Below are positions 34,546 to 42,895 of a stretch of DNA of 64,000 bases, piece by piece (positions within the stretch are counted from its first letter, which is position 1; the number at the start of each line of letters is the position of its first letter). The position numbers were made by a program, and so were the translations under genes. The notes beneath the pieces were generated by a model, which was not told the origin of the DNA, did not search any database, and was given only the letters and a program-made list of their open reading frames with translations. Source of the stretch: JABWAM01 sp964653025 (lineage in GTDB: Bacteria > Verrucomicrobiota > Verrucomicrobiia > JABWAM01); the NCBI GenBank assembly GCA_964653025.1, contig CAZZBZ010000003.1:1-64000 (forward strand), written 5' to 3'.

Positions 34546-36915
34546 GTGTCGGGGAAGCGCGAAAATATCCGCCTTCGCCTCGCGCTGCGCGGGGCGGTGC
34601 AGGGGGTGGGGTTTCGTCCCTTCGTCTTTCGCCTCGCGGAAGAACTCGGACTCGCGGGGATCGCGCGCAACACCCCGCAAGGACTGCTCGTCGAGGTGGA
34701 GGGGACGCCCGCCGCCATCGCGTCCTTCCGCGAGCGTATTACCAAGGACAAACCGTCCCGTGCCGCGATCCACGGTGTTGAGACTTGGACGCTCGATCCA
34801 CACGGGCGGAAAGGCTTTGAGATTGTGGAGAGCGACTCCGACGGGGAACGCGGCCCGTTCGTTCTGCCCGACATCGCCCCGTGCGCGGACTGCCTGCGGG
34901 AAATTTTTGATCCCGCGAACCGTCGGCACCGCTACCCGTTCACCAACTGCACCAACTGCGGTCCCCGATTCACGATCATCGAGGCGCTGCCCTACGACCG
35001 CGCGAACACGACGATGCGGGACTTTGAGATGTGCCCGTCCTGCCGGGCCGAGTATGAGAACCCCGCCGACCGGCGCTTCCATGCGCAGCCGAATGCGTGC
35101 CCCGACTGCGGCCCGCAACTCTCACTCTGGGACAGGCAGGGGAAGGTTCTCGCGGAAAAGGATGCCGCATTGCGCGGCGCGGCCCAAGCCGTGCGGGAGG
35201 GGAAGATCGTCGCGGCGAAGGGGGTGGGGGGCTTCCATCTCATCTGCGACGCTCGGGACGATGTCGCGGTGCGGCACTTGCGCGAGCGAAAGCATCGCGA
35301 GGAGAAACCTCTCGCGGTGATGGTCGCCGACCTCGCAGCGGCGCAGGCGCTTTGCGAGGTCTCGTCCGAGGAGGCGGCGTTGCTCTCCGGTTCGGAAGCT
35401 CCCATCCTCCTGCTCCGGAAATCGGAAATCAAAAATCAGAAATCAGAAATCAGCCGCAGAATCGCTCCCGCGAATCCGCGGCTGGGCCTCCTGCTCCCCT
35501 CCTCGCCGCTCCACCACCTCCTCTGCCGCGAGCTCGGTTTTCCGATTGTCGCAACGAGCGGAAACCTCTCGGATGAGCCGATCTGCACCGATGAGCATGA
35601 GGTACGGGAACGACTGCAGGGTATCGCCGACATTTTTCTCGTTCACGACCGCGCGATCACGCGCCATGTGGACGATTCCATCCTTCGCATCGTGGATGGG
35701 CGGGAGGTCATGCTTCGCCGCGCCCGCGGGTACGCCCCGATGCCGCTGTCCATTCCCTCTTCGGGGAAGGTGATTCTGGGAGTCGGGGCTCACCTGAAGA
35801 ATGCGATCTGCCTTGCCCGGGGCAAGGAGGCGATCGTCAGCCAGCACCTCGGCGACATGGATACGACGGAATCGCGCGCCGCCTTCGAGCGAGCGGTGGA
35901 GGACGTCCAGCGGCTTCACGCGACGCGGGCAGCGGAGGTCGCCTGCGACCTGCATCCCGACTACGCGACGACCGCGTTTGCCCATGGTCTGGGCTTGCCC
36001 GTGGTGGCCATCCAACATCACGTGGCCCACGCGGCAGCCTGCCTGGCCGAAAACGAATGGGAAGGTCCGGCGCTGGCCGTGGTCTGGGATGGCACGGGCT
36101 ACGGCCCTGACGGAACCGTTTGGGGCGGAGAGTTTTTGCGCGTTGATGGGAAAAACTGGGGGCGGGTGGCGCACTTGCGACGGTTCCGACTTCCCGGAGG
36201 TGAGGCCTCGGTGCGCGAACCCCGTCGGAGCGCATTCGGCCTCCTTGCGGAGATTGGGGCGAAGTCAATGGGGGTGGAGGCGGCCTTCACCGACGAGGAG
36301 CGGCGAGTGATTGCCTCGATGTTGGAGCGGGGGGTGAACGTCCCTTGGACGACGAGCGCCGGGAGGCTCTTTGACGCCGTGGCCGCGATCGTCGGCTTAC
36401 GCCAACGCCACGCCTTCGAGGCGCAGGCCGCGATGGAACTCGAGTGGGCGGCGGAGGCCGCCGGTGAACTGAAACCGTATCCGATCCGCTTGCTTCCGCC
36501 AGTAGGGCAAGCGCGTCGCTTGCCAGGGGTGGAGGACGGCAATCCGCCTGAGGCGGACGGTTGCCCTACAGCGCAAAGCGCGTCTGGTCCGTCTTGGGTT
36601 TTAGATTGGCAACCCCTCATCGAGGCGATCCTCGCCGACGTGGCGAAGGGACGGGCTGTCCCCAAGATCGCTGCGGCGTTCCACGCTTCCCTCGCGCAGG
36701 GGATTGTCGAGGTTGCCCGCGCGATCGGGGAGAAACGCGTGGCGCTGACCGGCGGCTGTTTTCAGAACGGGGTGCTCCTCTCCCTGTCTACCCGCGCGCT
36801 CCGCGCCGCGGGTTTCCAGGTCCTCCTCCACCAACGCCTGCCGCCGAACGACGGGTGCATCGCCTATGGGCAAGTTGTGACCGCTTGCCGCCGGGGGTGT
36901 GTGCCTCTAGCATGA
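34546..36915 (+). CDS. hypF: Carbamoyltransferase HypF, with two in-frame repeat-derived insertions
   Basis: 789-residue enzyme that turns carbamoyl phosphate into the cyanide ligand precursor for [NiFe]-hydrogenase on HypE. The domains are an acylphosphatase domain (GAVQGVGFRPFVFRLAEE, about 16-33), two zinc fingers (CADC/CTNC and CPSC/CPDC), a YrdC-like domain (from about 200) and a Kae1-like C-terminal domain with HHVAHAAACLAEN. Two stretches do not belong to the family: residues about 292-303, encoded by a tandem AAATCAG-type repeat (35421-35456), and residues about 653-674, encoded by a GTAG REP pair (36502-36569). Both sit in linkers and keep the frame. Start is GTG 34546, five bases after hypB. 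Confidence 0.94.
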   Translation: MSGKRENIRLRLALRGAVQGVGFRPFVFRLAEELGLAGIARNTPQGLLVEVEGTPAAIASFRERITKDKPSRAAIHGVETWTLDPHGRKGFEIVESDSDGERGPFVLPDIAPCADCLREIFDPANRRHRYPFTNCTNCGPRFTIIEALPYDRANTTMRDFEMCPSCRAEYENPADRRFHAQPNACPDCGPQLSLWDRQGKVLAEKDAALRGAAQAVREGKIVAAKGVGGFHLICDARDDVAVRHLRERKHREEKPLAVMVADLAAAQALCEVSSEEAALLSGSEAPILLLRKSEIKNQKSEISRRIAPANPRLGLLLPSSPLHHLLCRELGFPIVATSGNLSDEPICTDEHEVRERLQGIADIFLVHDRAITRHVDDSILRIVDGREVMLRRARGYAPMPLSIPSSGKVILGVGAHLKNAICLARGKEAIVSQHLGDMDTTESRAAFERAVEDVQRLHATRAAEVACDLHPDYATTAFAHGLGLPVVAIQHHVAHAAACLAENEWEGPALAVVWDGTGYGPDGTVWGGEFLRVDGKNWGRVAHLRRFRLPGGEASVREPRRSAFGLLAEIGAKSMGVEAAFTDEERRVIASMLERGVNVPWTTSAGRLFDAVAAIVGLRQRHAFEAQAAMELEWAAEAAGELKPYPIRLLPPVGQARRLPGVEDGNPPEADGCPTAQSASGPSWVLDWQPLIEAILADVAKGRAVPKIAAAFHASLAQGIVEVARAIGEKRVALTGGCFQNGVLLSLSTRALRAAGFQVLLHQRLPPNDGCIAYGQVVTACRRGCVPLA
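35421..35456 (+). repeat. AAATCAG-like tandem repeat inside hypF
   Basis: Five near-copies of a 7-10 base A/T-rich unit (AAATCGGA, AATCAAAA, ATCAGAAATC) stand out from the GC-rich gene around them. The repeat is translated as KSEIKNQKSEIS and lies between the YrdC-like halves, where homologues have a variable linker. Similar AAATCAG runs are common between genes in such genomes, so this is probably an intergenic-type repeat that landed in frame. Confidence 0.7.
36502..36569. repeat. GTAG-type REP pair inside hypF
   Basis: Two hairpins in opposite orientation, each headed by GTAGGGCAA at the outer edge: GTAG + GGCAAGC...GCTTGCC (36502-36524), and, on the minus strand, GTAG + GGCAACCGTCC...GGATTGCC (36538-36569). 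The reading frame passes through both and yields a 23-residue Pro/Gly-rich insert in a linker of the Kae1-like domain. REP pairs normally avoid coding regions, so this in-frame insertion is notable. Confidence 0.8.
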
Positions 36916-36921
36916 AGTGCC

Positions 36922-37191
36922 ATGTGCCTTGCCGTTCCCGGTAAAATTCTCGACGTCCGTGGCGACGACCCGATCACGCGCGTTGGACGCGTGGACTTCG
37001 GGGGTGTCGCGCGGGAGGTCTCGCTCGCCTATGTGCCTGAGGCGAAGGTGGGCGATTACGTGATCATCCACGTCGGCTTCGCCCTTAGCGTGGTGGATGA
37101 GGAGGAGGCGGCGCGCACGCTTGCCTACTTCAAGGAACTCGGCGAGATCGAGGAGGGCCTCGGCACCGCCGAGAACCCGGCCGCCGGCTGA
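36922..37191 (+). CDS. hypC: Hydrogenase maturation chaperone HypC
   Basis: 89-residue chaperone. It starts MCLAVPGKIL; Cys2 is essential because it holds the Fe(CN)2CO unit together with HypD. The VDFGGVAREVSLAYVPEAKVGDYVIIHVGFAL segment is the OB-fold core. It lies six bases after hypF and 40 bases before hypD, consistent with one hypBFCD transcript. Confidence 0.96.
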   Translation: MCLAVPGKILDVRGDDPITRVGRVDFGGVAREVSLAYVPEAKVGDYVIIHVGFALSVVDEEEAARTLAYFKELGEIEEGLGTAENPAAG

Positions 37192-37231
37192 CTTCTCATC
37201 GTTCATCGTTTCTCCTTCTGCATTTCCCCTG

Positions 37232-38323
37232 ATGCGCTTCATGGATGAATACCGCGATGCGGCCTCGGCGCGGGCCCTCGCGGCGGCCATCGCGAAGGAT
37301 GCGAAGAACCTTTGGACGATCATGGAGGTCTGCGGGGGGCAGACCCATGCGATCGTTCGTTTTGGGCTCGATGAACTCCTCCCGAAGAACGTCACGCTCG
37401 TCCATGGCCCGGGCTGCCCGGTGTGCGTCACGCCCATCGAGTTGATTGACAAGGCGGTGGAGATCGCGGGGAAGCCCGGCGTCATCTTCTGTTCCTTCGG
37501 TGACATGCTTCGCGTCCCGGGTTCGCGCGGCGATCTCCAGCGGGCGAAGGCGGCGGGGGGTGACGTTCGCGCGGTCTATTCCCCGCTGGACGCCGTGAAA
37601 CTTGCGCAGGCCAACCCCGGACGCGAGGTGGTGTTCTTCGCGGTGGGTTTCGAGACCACCGCCCCTGCGAACGCGATGGCGGTGCGCCAGGCGCGGGACC
37701 TCGGGTTGAAGAACTTCTCGATCCTCGTCTCACACGTGCTCGTCCCGCCCGCGATCGAGGCGATCCTGTCGTCGTCCACGAACCGGGTGCAGGGCTTTCT
37801 TGCGGCGGGTCATGTCTGCACGGTGATGGGCTGGGAGGAGTATGCGCCGCTCGCGGCGAAGCACCGTGTGCCGATCGTGGTCACGGGCTTCGAGCCGACC
37901 GACATCCTGCAAGGGGTGCTGATGTGCATCCGTCAGCTCGAATCCGGCCGCGCCGAGGTGGAGAACGCCTATGCGCGCGTGGTCTGCCGCGAGGGAAATC
38001 GCCCTGCGCAGGAGATGATCCGCGAAGTCTTCGAGGTCGGGCCGCGGAACTGGCGGGGGATCGGGGCGATCCCGCGGAGCGGTCTCGCGCTGCGTGGGCC
38101 ATACGTGGCGTTCGACGCCGAGCGGCGGTTTGGCGTCGCGGCGATGACCTCCGGGGACTCGGCAGAATGCCTCAGCGGGCTCGTCCTGCAGGGGGTGAAG
38201 AAGCCGTCGGACTGTCCGGCGTTCGGGACGCGCTGCACGCCCGAGCATCCGCTCGGGGCGACGATGGTCTCGGGCGAGGGCGCCTGCGCCGCCTACCATC
38301 GCTACCGCGCCCGGCAGGATTGA
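37232..38323 (+). CDS. hypD: Hydrogenase maturation protein HypD
   Basis: 363-residue iron-sulfur scaffold on which the Fe(CN)2CO group of [NiFe]-hydrogenase is built. Motifs: IMEVCGGQTHAI, LVHGPGCPVCVTP, and the C-terminal cluster-binding cysteines in PSDCPAFGTRCTPEHPLGATMVSGEGACAAYHRY. ATG 37232 gives a family-typical start MRFMDEYRD. hypE does not follow; the next gene is convergent 25 bases away. So the last maturation factor and the enzyme must be encoded elsewhere. Confidence 0.96.
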   Translation: MRFMDEYRDAASARALAAAIAKDAKNLWTIMEVCGGQTHAIVRFGLDELLPKNVTLVHGPGCPVCVTPIELIDKAVEIAGKPGVIFCSFGDMLRVPGSRGDLQRAKAAGGDVRAVYSPLDAVKLAQANPGREVVFFAVGFETTAPANAMAVRQARDLGLKNFSILVSHVLVPPAIEAILSSSTNRVQGFLAAGHVCTVMGWEEYAPLAAKHRVPIVVTGFEPTDILQGVLMCIRQLESGRAEVENAYARVVCREGNRPAQEMIREVFEVGPRNWRGIGAIPRSGLALRGPYVAFDAERRFGVAAMTSGDSAECLSGLVLQGVKKPSDCPAFGTRCTPEHPLGATMVSGEGACAAYHRYRARQD

Positions 38324-38348
38324 GCAGATCGACGGGAAGCTGCGGAGG

Positions 38349-39566
38349 TCACGATCTGGCGGTCCGCATCCAGTCGGGGGGCGGCTGGTTTTCCGCGAGG
38401 CGATCGAGGACCGCAAGGGAGAGGATCGCGGAGCGGGGGAGATGGAAGGGGTCCTTCACGGGTAGGGCAATGATCTCCTCGGTGGGGCGTCCCTGGCGGT
38501 CGAGGCGCTGGTGCCACTCTCCGTGGTTTGGCACGGGGTGGTGGGCCCAACTCCATTCATGGACGCGCCAGTACCATTCCATGCACCACGGTTCGCGGGT
38601 GAGGTCGTGGGCGAGGAGCAGGGCGTAGAGCGCCTCGGTGTGCGGCCACCATGCCTTTTTCTCGGCGTGCTTCCACCAAGGGGTACCTCCGTCAGCATCG
38701 ATCCCGAGAAAGATGCCCCCAAACTCCTTGTCCCAGCCCGCCTCCAAGAGCCAGCGCACGACCTCGACCGCACGGCGAACGAGGGCGGCGTCCTTGCGGC
38801 GGCGTGCCTGGTGCATGACAAACCACGCCATCTCGATCCCATGCCCGGGGACCACGGCGCGGCCGGGGGGCGTGTTTACTTCCGTGTTGCCGGGGCCGAG
38901 GTGCTCGAGAACGAGGCGGCGCGACGGACGGGTATGATGGTTGATTACGCGGTCGAGGCATCCATCCACGAAGGCGAGCACATCCTGCTCAGGGGCGATC
39001 TCGGCAATCTCCTGGGCGACCTCGATGCCAATCATCGGGATGCCATGAACCCACTCGATTCCCTCGGGCTTCGAGTAGGGGGCAAAGGCGTCGAAGGCGG
39101 GATCCTTGAGCCGCGCCATTGCGGAACGTAGGGCGGTGAGCGCCTCGTCAAGGTGCTGTTTTTCACGGGTGGCGCGATAGAGTTCCCCCAGCCCATAGGC
39201 TGCAAAAAATTCGGTATAGATGCTTGTGGCGCCCTGCAGATGATTGCCTTCGCGCGAGACGAGAAAGGCGTATCCGCCTTTTGCGTCGCGCCCGTGCTTG
39301 AGGATGAAGTCGGCGGTGGTGCGGGCAACTTGGAGCAGGTCGGCCCTCGGCTCGATGCGGTTGTAGATCGCGGAGAATGACCAGACCGCGCGGCACTGGG
39401 ACCACATGTACTTGTCTGTGGAAAGGAGGGAGCCGTCATCGCGCATGCAACTCAAGACCCCACCGAACTCGCGGTCGATCCCGTGTCGGAGCCAGAAGGG
39501 GACGAAGTCCTTCAGGAGAAGATGGCGCCAGGTTGAGCGGAGCTCATGGAAGGAGGGGGCTTTCAT
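38349..39566 (-). CDS. N-acylglucosamine 2-epimerase (AGE) family protein
   Basis: 405-residue (alpha/alpha)6-barrel epimerase or isomerase acting on a sugar such as N-acetylglucosamine, glucose or mannose. WLRHGIDREFGGVLSCMRDDG and KYMWSQCRAVWSFSAIYNRIEP are typical, and VPGHGIEMAWFVMHQA and KAWWPHTEALYALLLA hold the catalytic histidines of the family. The AGE, cellobiose 2-epimerase and mannose isomerase types are hard to tell apart from sequence alone. ATG 39566 is preferred; an upstream extension has no similarity. Convergent with hypD. Confidence 0.88.
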   Translation of the reverse strand: MKAPSFHELRSTWRHLLLKDFVPFWLRHGIDREFGGVLSCMRDDGSLLSTDKYMWSQCRAVWSFSAIYNRIEPRADLLQVARTTADFILKHGRDAKGGYAFLVSREGNHLQGATSIYTEFFAAYGLGELYRATREKQHLDEALTALRSAMARLKDPAFDAFAPYSKPEGIEWVHGIPMIGIEVAQEIAEIAPEQDVLAFVDGCLDRVINHHTRPSRRLVLEHLGPGNTEVNTPPGRAVVPGHGIEMAWFVMHQARRRKDAALVRRAVEVVRWLLEAGWDKEFGGIFLGIDADGGTPWWKHAEKKAWWPHTEALYALLLAHDLTREPWCMEWYWRVHEWSWAHHPVPNHGEWHQRLDRQGRPTEEIIALPVKDPFHLPRSAILSLAVLDRLAENQPPPDWMRTARS

Positions 39567-39635
39567 CGAACAACCTTGTAGCAGGGGCGGCAGGGGTGCG
39601 GCAACCGCGACTCCGATTAAGGACGTGAATGGGGG

Positions 39636-39692
39636 GTAGCGCCACAACTCGCCAGCGTACTTTCCTTGGGGTAGCCCGTCTTCCGTGACGGA
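39636..39692. repeat. Two GTAG-headed hairpin candidates upstream of the AGE gene
   Basis: Between the AGE and argS genes there are two GTAG-headed units in direct orientation: GTAGCGCCACAACTCGCCAG (39636 on) and GTAGCCCGTCTTCCGTGACG (39671 on, hairpin CCGTC...GACGG). The second fits the REP head-plus-hairpin pattern well; the first has only a weak stem. The other 90 bases of this 151-base gap show nothing recognisable. Confidence 0.5.
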
Positions 39693-39717
39693 GATCTGGC
39701 CGCGGTTACGGGGGCAC

Positions 39718-41502
39718 CTACATCTCCTCGATGGTCTCGATGCCGAGGAGGCCGAGGCCGCGCTGGAGGGTGCGAGCGGTGAGGTCGCAAAGGAGGAGGC
39801 GCGTCGCCCGCTCCGGCTCCGGGGCCTTGAGGACGGGGCATGCCTCGTAGAACTGGCTGAACCGGGTCGAGAGATCGTAGAGATAGCTGGCGAGGAGATG
39901 CGGGCGCGCATCGTCGAGGACGGAGTGGACCGCGTCCCCGAACTGGATCAGTTTTTTGGCGAGGACGAGTTCCGCGTCATGGGAGAAGGAAAGCGGGGGC
40001 CGGTTCGCCCCGCGTTCCGCGTGAAGCGGCTGCCCAACGGAGAAGGACCCGCTCTGGCGGAAAATGGAGCGGATGCGAACGTAGGCGTAGACGAGGTAGG
40101 GGGCGGTGTTGCCCTGGAGGGCAAGCAGCTTCTTCCAGTCGAAGACGTAGTCGAGGTTGCGATTCTGGCTGAGGTCGGCGTATTTCACCGCACCGATGCC
40201 GATCACGCGCGCGGCGACGGCCTTTGTCTCCGCAGGAAGGGAGGGGTTTTTCTCAACGAGGATCTTGAGTGCCCGGGCCTCGGCTTCGTCGAGAAGGTCG
40301 GTCAGCTTGATCGGATCGCCCGAGCGCGTCTTGATGGGTTTCTTGTCCTCCCCGAGGATGCTGCCGAAGACGATGTGGCGCAGGGTGGGGGAGGGGCGCG
40401 ACCCGTCGAGCAGGGTGTTGGCAGGGGTGGCCGCCCATTTCGTCACGGCCGCGAAGAGTTGCTTGAAGTGAAGTTGCTGGCGGCCATCGGTGACGTACAG
40501 AATCTCGTCTGCTTTCCACTCGTGGACGCGGAAGCGCACGGTCGCGAGGTCAGTCGTTGCGTAGAGGAAGGCGCCATCCGTTTTTCGGATCATCATCGGC
40601 GCAGCGTCCTTTAGTCCGGGATCATTGGGGAAGAAGACGCAAATTGCCCCCTCGCTCTCTTCCGCGAGGCCGAGTTGCTGGAACTCCGCGACGACTCTCC
40701 CGAGCATGGGGTTGTAGAAGCTCTCGCCGAGGTGGTGGTCGAAGGCCACGCCGAGGCGGTCGTACGATTTTTTAAACTCCGCGAGTGAGAGTTCCGCGAT
40801 TTCCTTCCAGATACGGAGGTTCTCTGGATCGCCGGCGTGGAGCGCCGCTAACTCGCGGCGGGCGGTGTCGCGGACCGCCTCGTCGGTCGCCGCCTGCCCG
40901 CTTACGAGGCGGTAGAGGCGCTCGAACTCCGCCACGGGGTCGCGCTTCTCCGCTGCGCGGTCGAGGTGGTTCTTGTAGCCGTGGATGATCATTCCAAACT
41001 GGGTGCCCCAGTCGCCGACATGGTTGTCGGTGATCACTTCATGGCCGACGGCGCGAGCGACTCGAGCAAGAGTGTCGCCGAGAAACGTGGATCGGATATG
41101 GCCCACGTGCATCGCCTTCGCGGTGTTCGGGCTGGAGAAATCCACAACGATCCTGCGGGACTTCGCGACCGGGGCGATCCCGTGCCGCGGGTCCTCGGCC
41201 ATGTCGGAGAGTTGGGCAACCACGCGGGAGGGCAGGAGATGAAAGTTGATGAACCCGGGGCCGGCGACCTCGACCTTCGCGCAGAGGTCCTCGAGCTTGA
41301 GGGCGGCGACGAGGGTTGCCGCGAGATCGCGGGGGTTCTTCTTCATCGCGGCGGCGGCAAGCATTGCCGCATTGGACTGGTAGTCCCCGAAGCGCGGGTC
41401 CTGGCAGGCGGTCACGGCGGGCTCCGCCACCGGATGCCCGGGGCAGGCCGCATCGAGCGCCGGGGAAATCGCCCGGGCCAGGATTTGTCGCATATCGTTC
41501 AT
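39718..41502 (-). CDS. argS: Arginyl-tRNA synthetase
   Basis: 594-residue class Ia synthetase. The FSSPNTAKAMHVGHIRSTFL segment is the family's HIGH motif (HVGH); EILYVTDGRQQLHF and the KTRSGDPIKLTDLLDEA stretch, which stands in for KMSKS, are typical of ArgS, and the C-terminal anticodon-binding domain follows. The N-terminal Add-1 domain is present. Start choice is uncertain between ATG 41502 (MNDMRQIL), 41493 and 41511; all are in frame and 41502 fits family lengths best. Confidence 0.95.
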   Translation of the reverse strand: MNDMRQILARAISPALDAACPGHPVAEPAVTACQDPRFGDYQSNAAMLAAAAMKKNPRDLAATLVAALKLEDLCAKVEVAGPGFINFHLLPSRVVAQLSDMAEDPRHGIAPVAKSRRIVVDFSSPNTAKAMHVGHIRSTFLGDTLARVARAVGHEVITDNHVGDWGTQFGMIIHGYKNHLDRAAEKRDPVAEFERLYRLVSGQAATDEAVRDTARRELAALHAGDPENLRIWKEIAELSLAEFKKSYDRLGVAFDHHLGESFYNPMLGRVVAEFQQLGLAEESEGAICVFFPNDPGLKDAAPMMIRKTDGAFLYATTDLATVRFRVHEWKADEILYVTDGRQQLHFKQLFAAVTKWAATPANTLLDGSRPSPTLRHIVFGSILGEDKKPIKTRSGDPIKLTDLLDEAEARALKILVEKNPSLPAETKAVAARVIGIGAVKYADLSQNRNLDYVFDWKKLLALQGNTAPYLVYAYVRIRSIFRQSGSFSVGQPLHAERGANRPPLSFSHDAELVLAKKLIQFGDAVHSVLDDARPHLLASYLYDLSTRFSQFYEACPVLKAPEPERATRLLLCDLTARTLQRGLGLLGIETIEEM

Positions 41503-41594
41503 GGGGCGCATTGGAGCGAAGGCATGGGCGATTTCCAATTGCCGATTTCCTTCGTGCTGGAAAAAAGGGGCAGGGTGCGCGAGGGTCGAGTGAC

Positions 41595-42662
41595 ATGAGA
41601 CCCGAGAGCCTTGATTTCCTGAAGTCCCTCCTGAATACGGTGAGCGTCACGAGCCAGGAGCGTCCGGCCCAGCGCGTCTGGCGCGACTATGCGAAGCGCT
41701 TCGCGGACCGCGTGGAGAGCGACGCCTATGGCAACGTCTTCGCATGGCTTAACGAGGGGGGATCCCCGAAGATCATGGTGACGGGGCACTCCGACGAGAT
41801 CGGTTTCATGGTCCAGCATATTTCGAAGGAGGGCTTCATTTATTTCACCGGGGTGGGAGGCGTGGATCCCTCCCTCGTGCGGGGGCAGCGGATGGTCATC
41901 CAGACGCGGCAGGGCCCCGTGGCCGGGGTTACCGGCACGCTCGCGCCCCACATGCAAGACCGCGATGCGAAGCCCGAGGTTCCGAAACTCCATGACTGCT
42001 TTCTCGACATCGGGGCCAAGGATGGCAAGGAGGCCGCGAAACTGGTGAGGGTGGGGGACGTGATCACGTTCGCCGCTGGTTTCGAGAGGCTGCGGGGCGA
42101 ACTCGCGGTCGCGCGTGGTTGCGACAATCGGATCGGGATCTTTGCGGCGGCGGAGGTGCTCCGCCTCCTTCACGGGGAGAAGAAGCTCAACGCTTGCGTG
42201 GTGGCGGTTTCCACGGTGCAGGAGGAGATCGGTCTCCACGGTGCGGCGATGGCCGGGTACCGCGTGCACCCGGATGCGGCGCTGGTGGCCGACGTTGGGC
42301 AGGCGACCGATATCCCCCTGGTGAATCGGAAGCGATTTGGGGACGTGAAACTCGGGAAGGGGCCGATCCTCGGGATCGGGAGCGCAAACCATCCCGTGCT
42401 GGTGGAGCGCCTTGAGTTGGTGGCAAAGAAAAAGAAAATCCCGCTGCAGTTCTCGACCGATCCGCGATGGACGGGGACCGACGCGGATGCGATTTTCGTC
42501 CAGCGCGGGGGCATCCCGTCGGCAACCATCGGCCTGCCGAACCGCTACATGCACTCGCCCGTGGAAGTGATCCACCTCGGGGATCTCGAGAAGATGGCGA
42601 ATCTCATGGCGGGCTTCTGCCTCGAAGCGAAGAAAGGGGAGAAGTTCGCAGTGCAACTGTGA
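41595..42662 (+). CDS. M42-family glutamyl aminopeptidase
   Basis: 355-residue dinuclear metallo-aminopeptidase that forms large tetrahedral particles in the family and trims peptides. Metal ligands fit: His in MVTGHSDEIGFMV (about residue 65), Asp in GCDNRIG, the catalytic Glu pair in STVQEEIGLHGA, Asp in VADVGQA, and a C-terminal His in YMHSPVEVIHL. The homologous annotations also include endoglucanase/cellulase M, which is a historical error. Divergent from argS, with 92 bases between the starts. Confidence 0.92.
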   Translation: MRPESLDFLKSLLNTVSVTSQERPAQRVWRDYAKRFADRVESDAYGNVFAWLNEGGSPKIMVTGHSDEIGFMVQHISKEGFIYFTGVGGVDPSLVRGQRMVIQTRQGPVAGVTGTLAPHMQDRDAKPEVPKLHDCFLDIGAKDGKEAAKLVRVGDVITFAAGFERLRGELAVARGCDNRIGIFAAAEVLRLLHGEKKLNACVVAVSTVQEEIGLHGAAMAGYRVHPDAALVADVGQATDIPLVNRKRFGDVKLGKGPILGIGSANHPVLVERLELVAKKKKIPLQFSTDPRWTGTDADAIFVQRGGIPSATIGLPNRYMHSPVEVIHLGDLEKMANLMAGFCLEAKKGEKFAVQL

Positions 42663-42895
42663 GAATCCGTATCCGGGGTCAATCCAGTTCTTAGGCGGCG
42701 GTCGTGGCGGGACTTTCTCTTTGGCCGGTGTTGCAATAGCTACTGGCTATCGGGTCTTGAGCAGAAAAGCAGGAGAAACGCCGATTGCCAGTTCTGGAGG
42801 GAGACGCTTCTTCGCTGCCATCTATCTGCTTGTGGAGGGAGTTTTCTGGATCGGCCAATCTGAGATTGGCTATTGGCGATTGGACATTCGGCCCG
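42663..42895. other. Non-coding gap between convergent peptidase genes
   Basis: 233 bases between the M42 peptidase and subtilase stops. Short inverted and direct repeats built from CCAATCTGAGATTGG and CTATTGGCGATTGG lie near 42855-42888, the A/T-rich kind of low-complexity repeat that also occurs in front of argS. No gene was seen. Confidence 0.45.

Noticed and set aside
35421..35456. CRISPR-like short tandem repeat in hypF
   Set aside because: The units are directly adjacent without spacers and are too short; no Cas genes are near.
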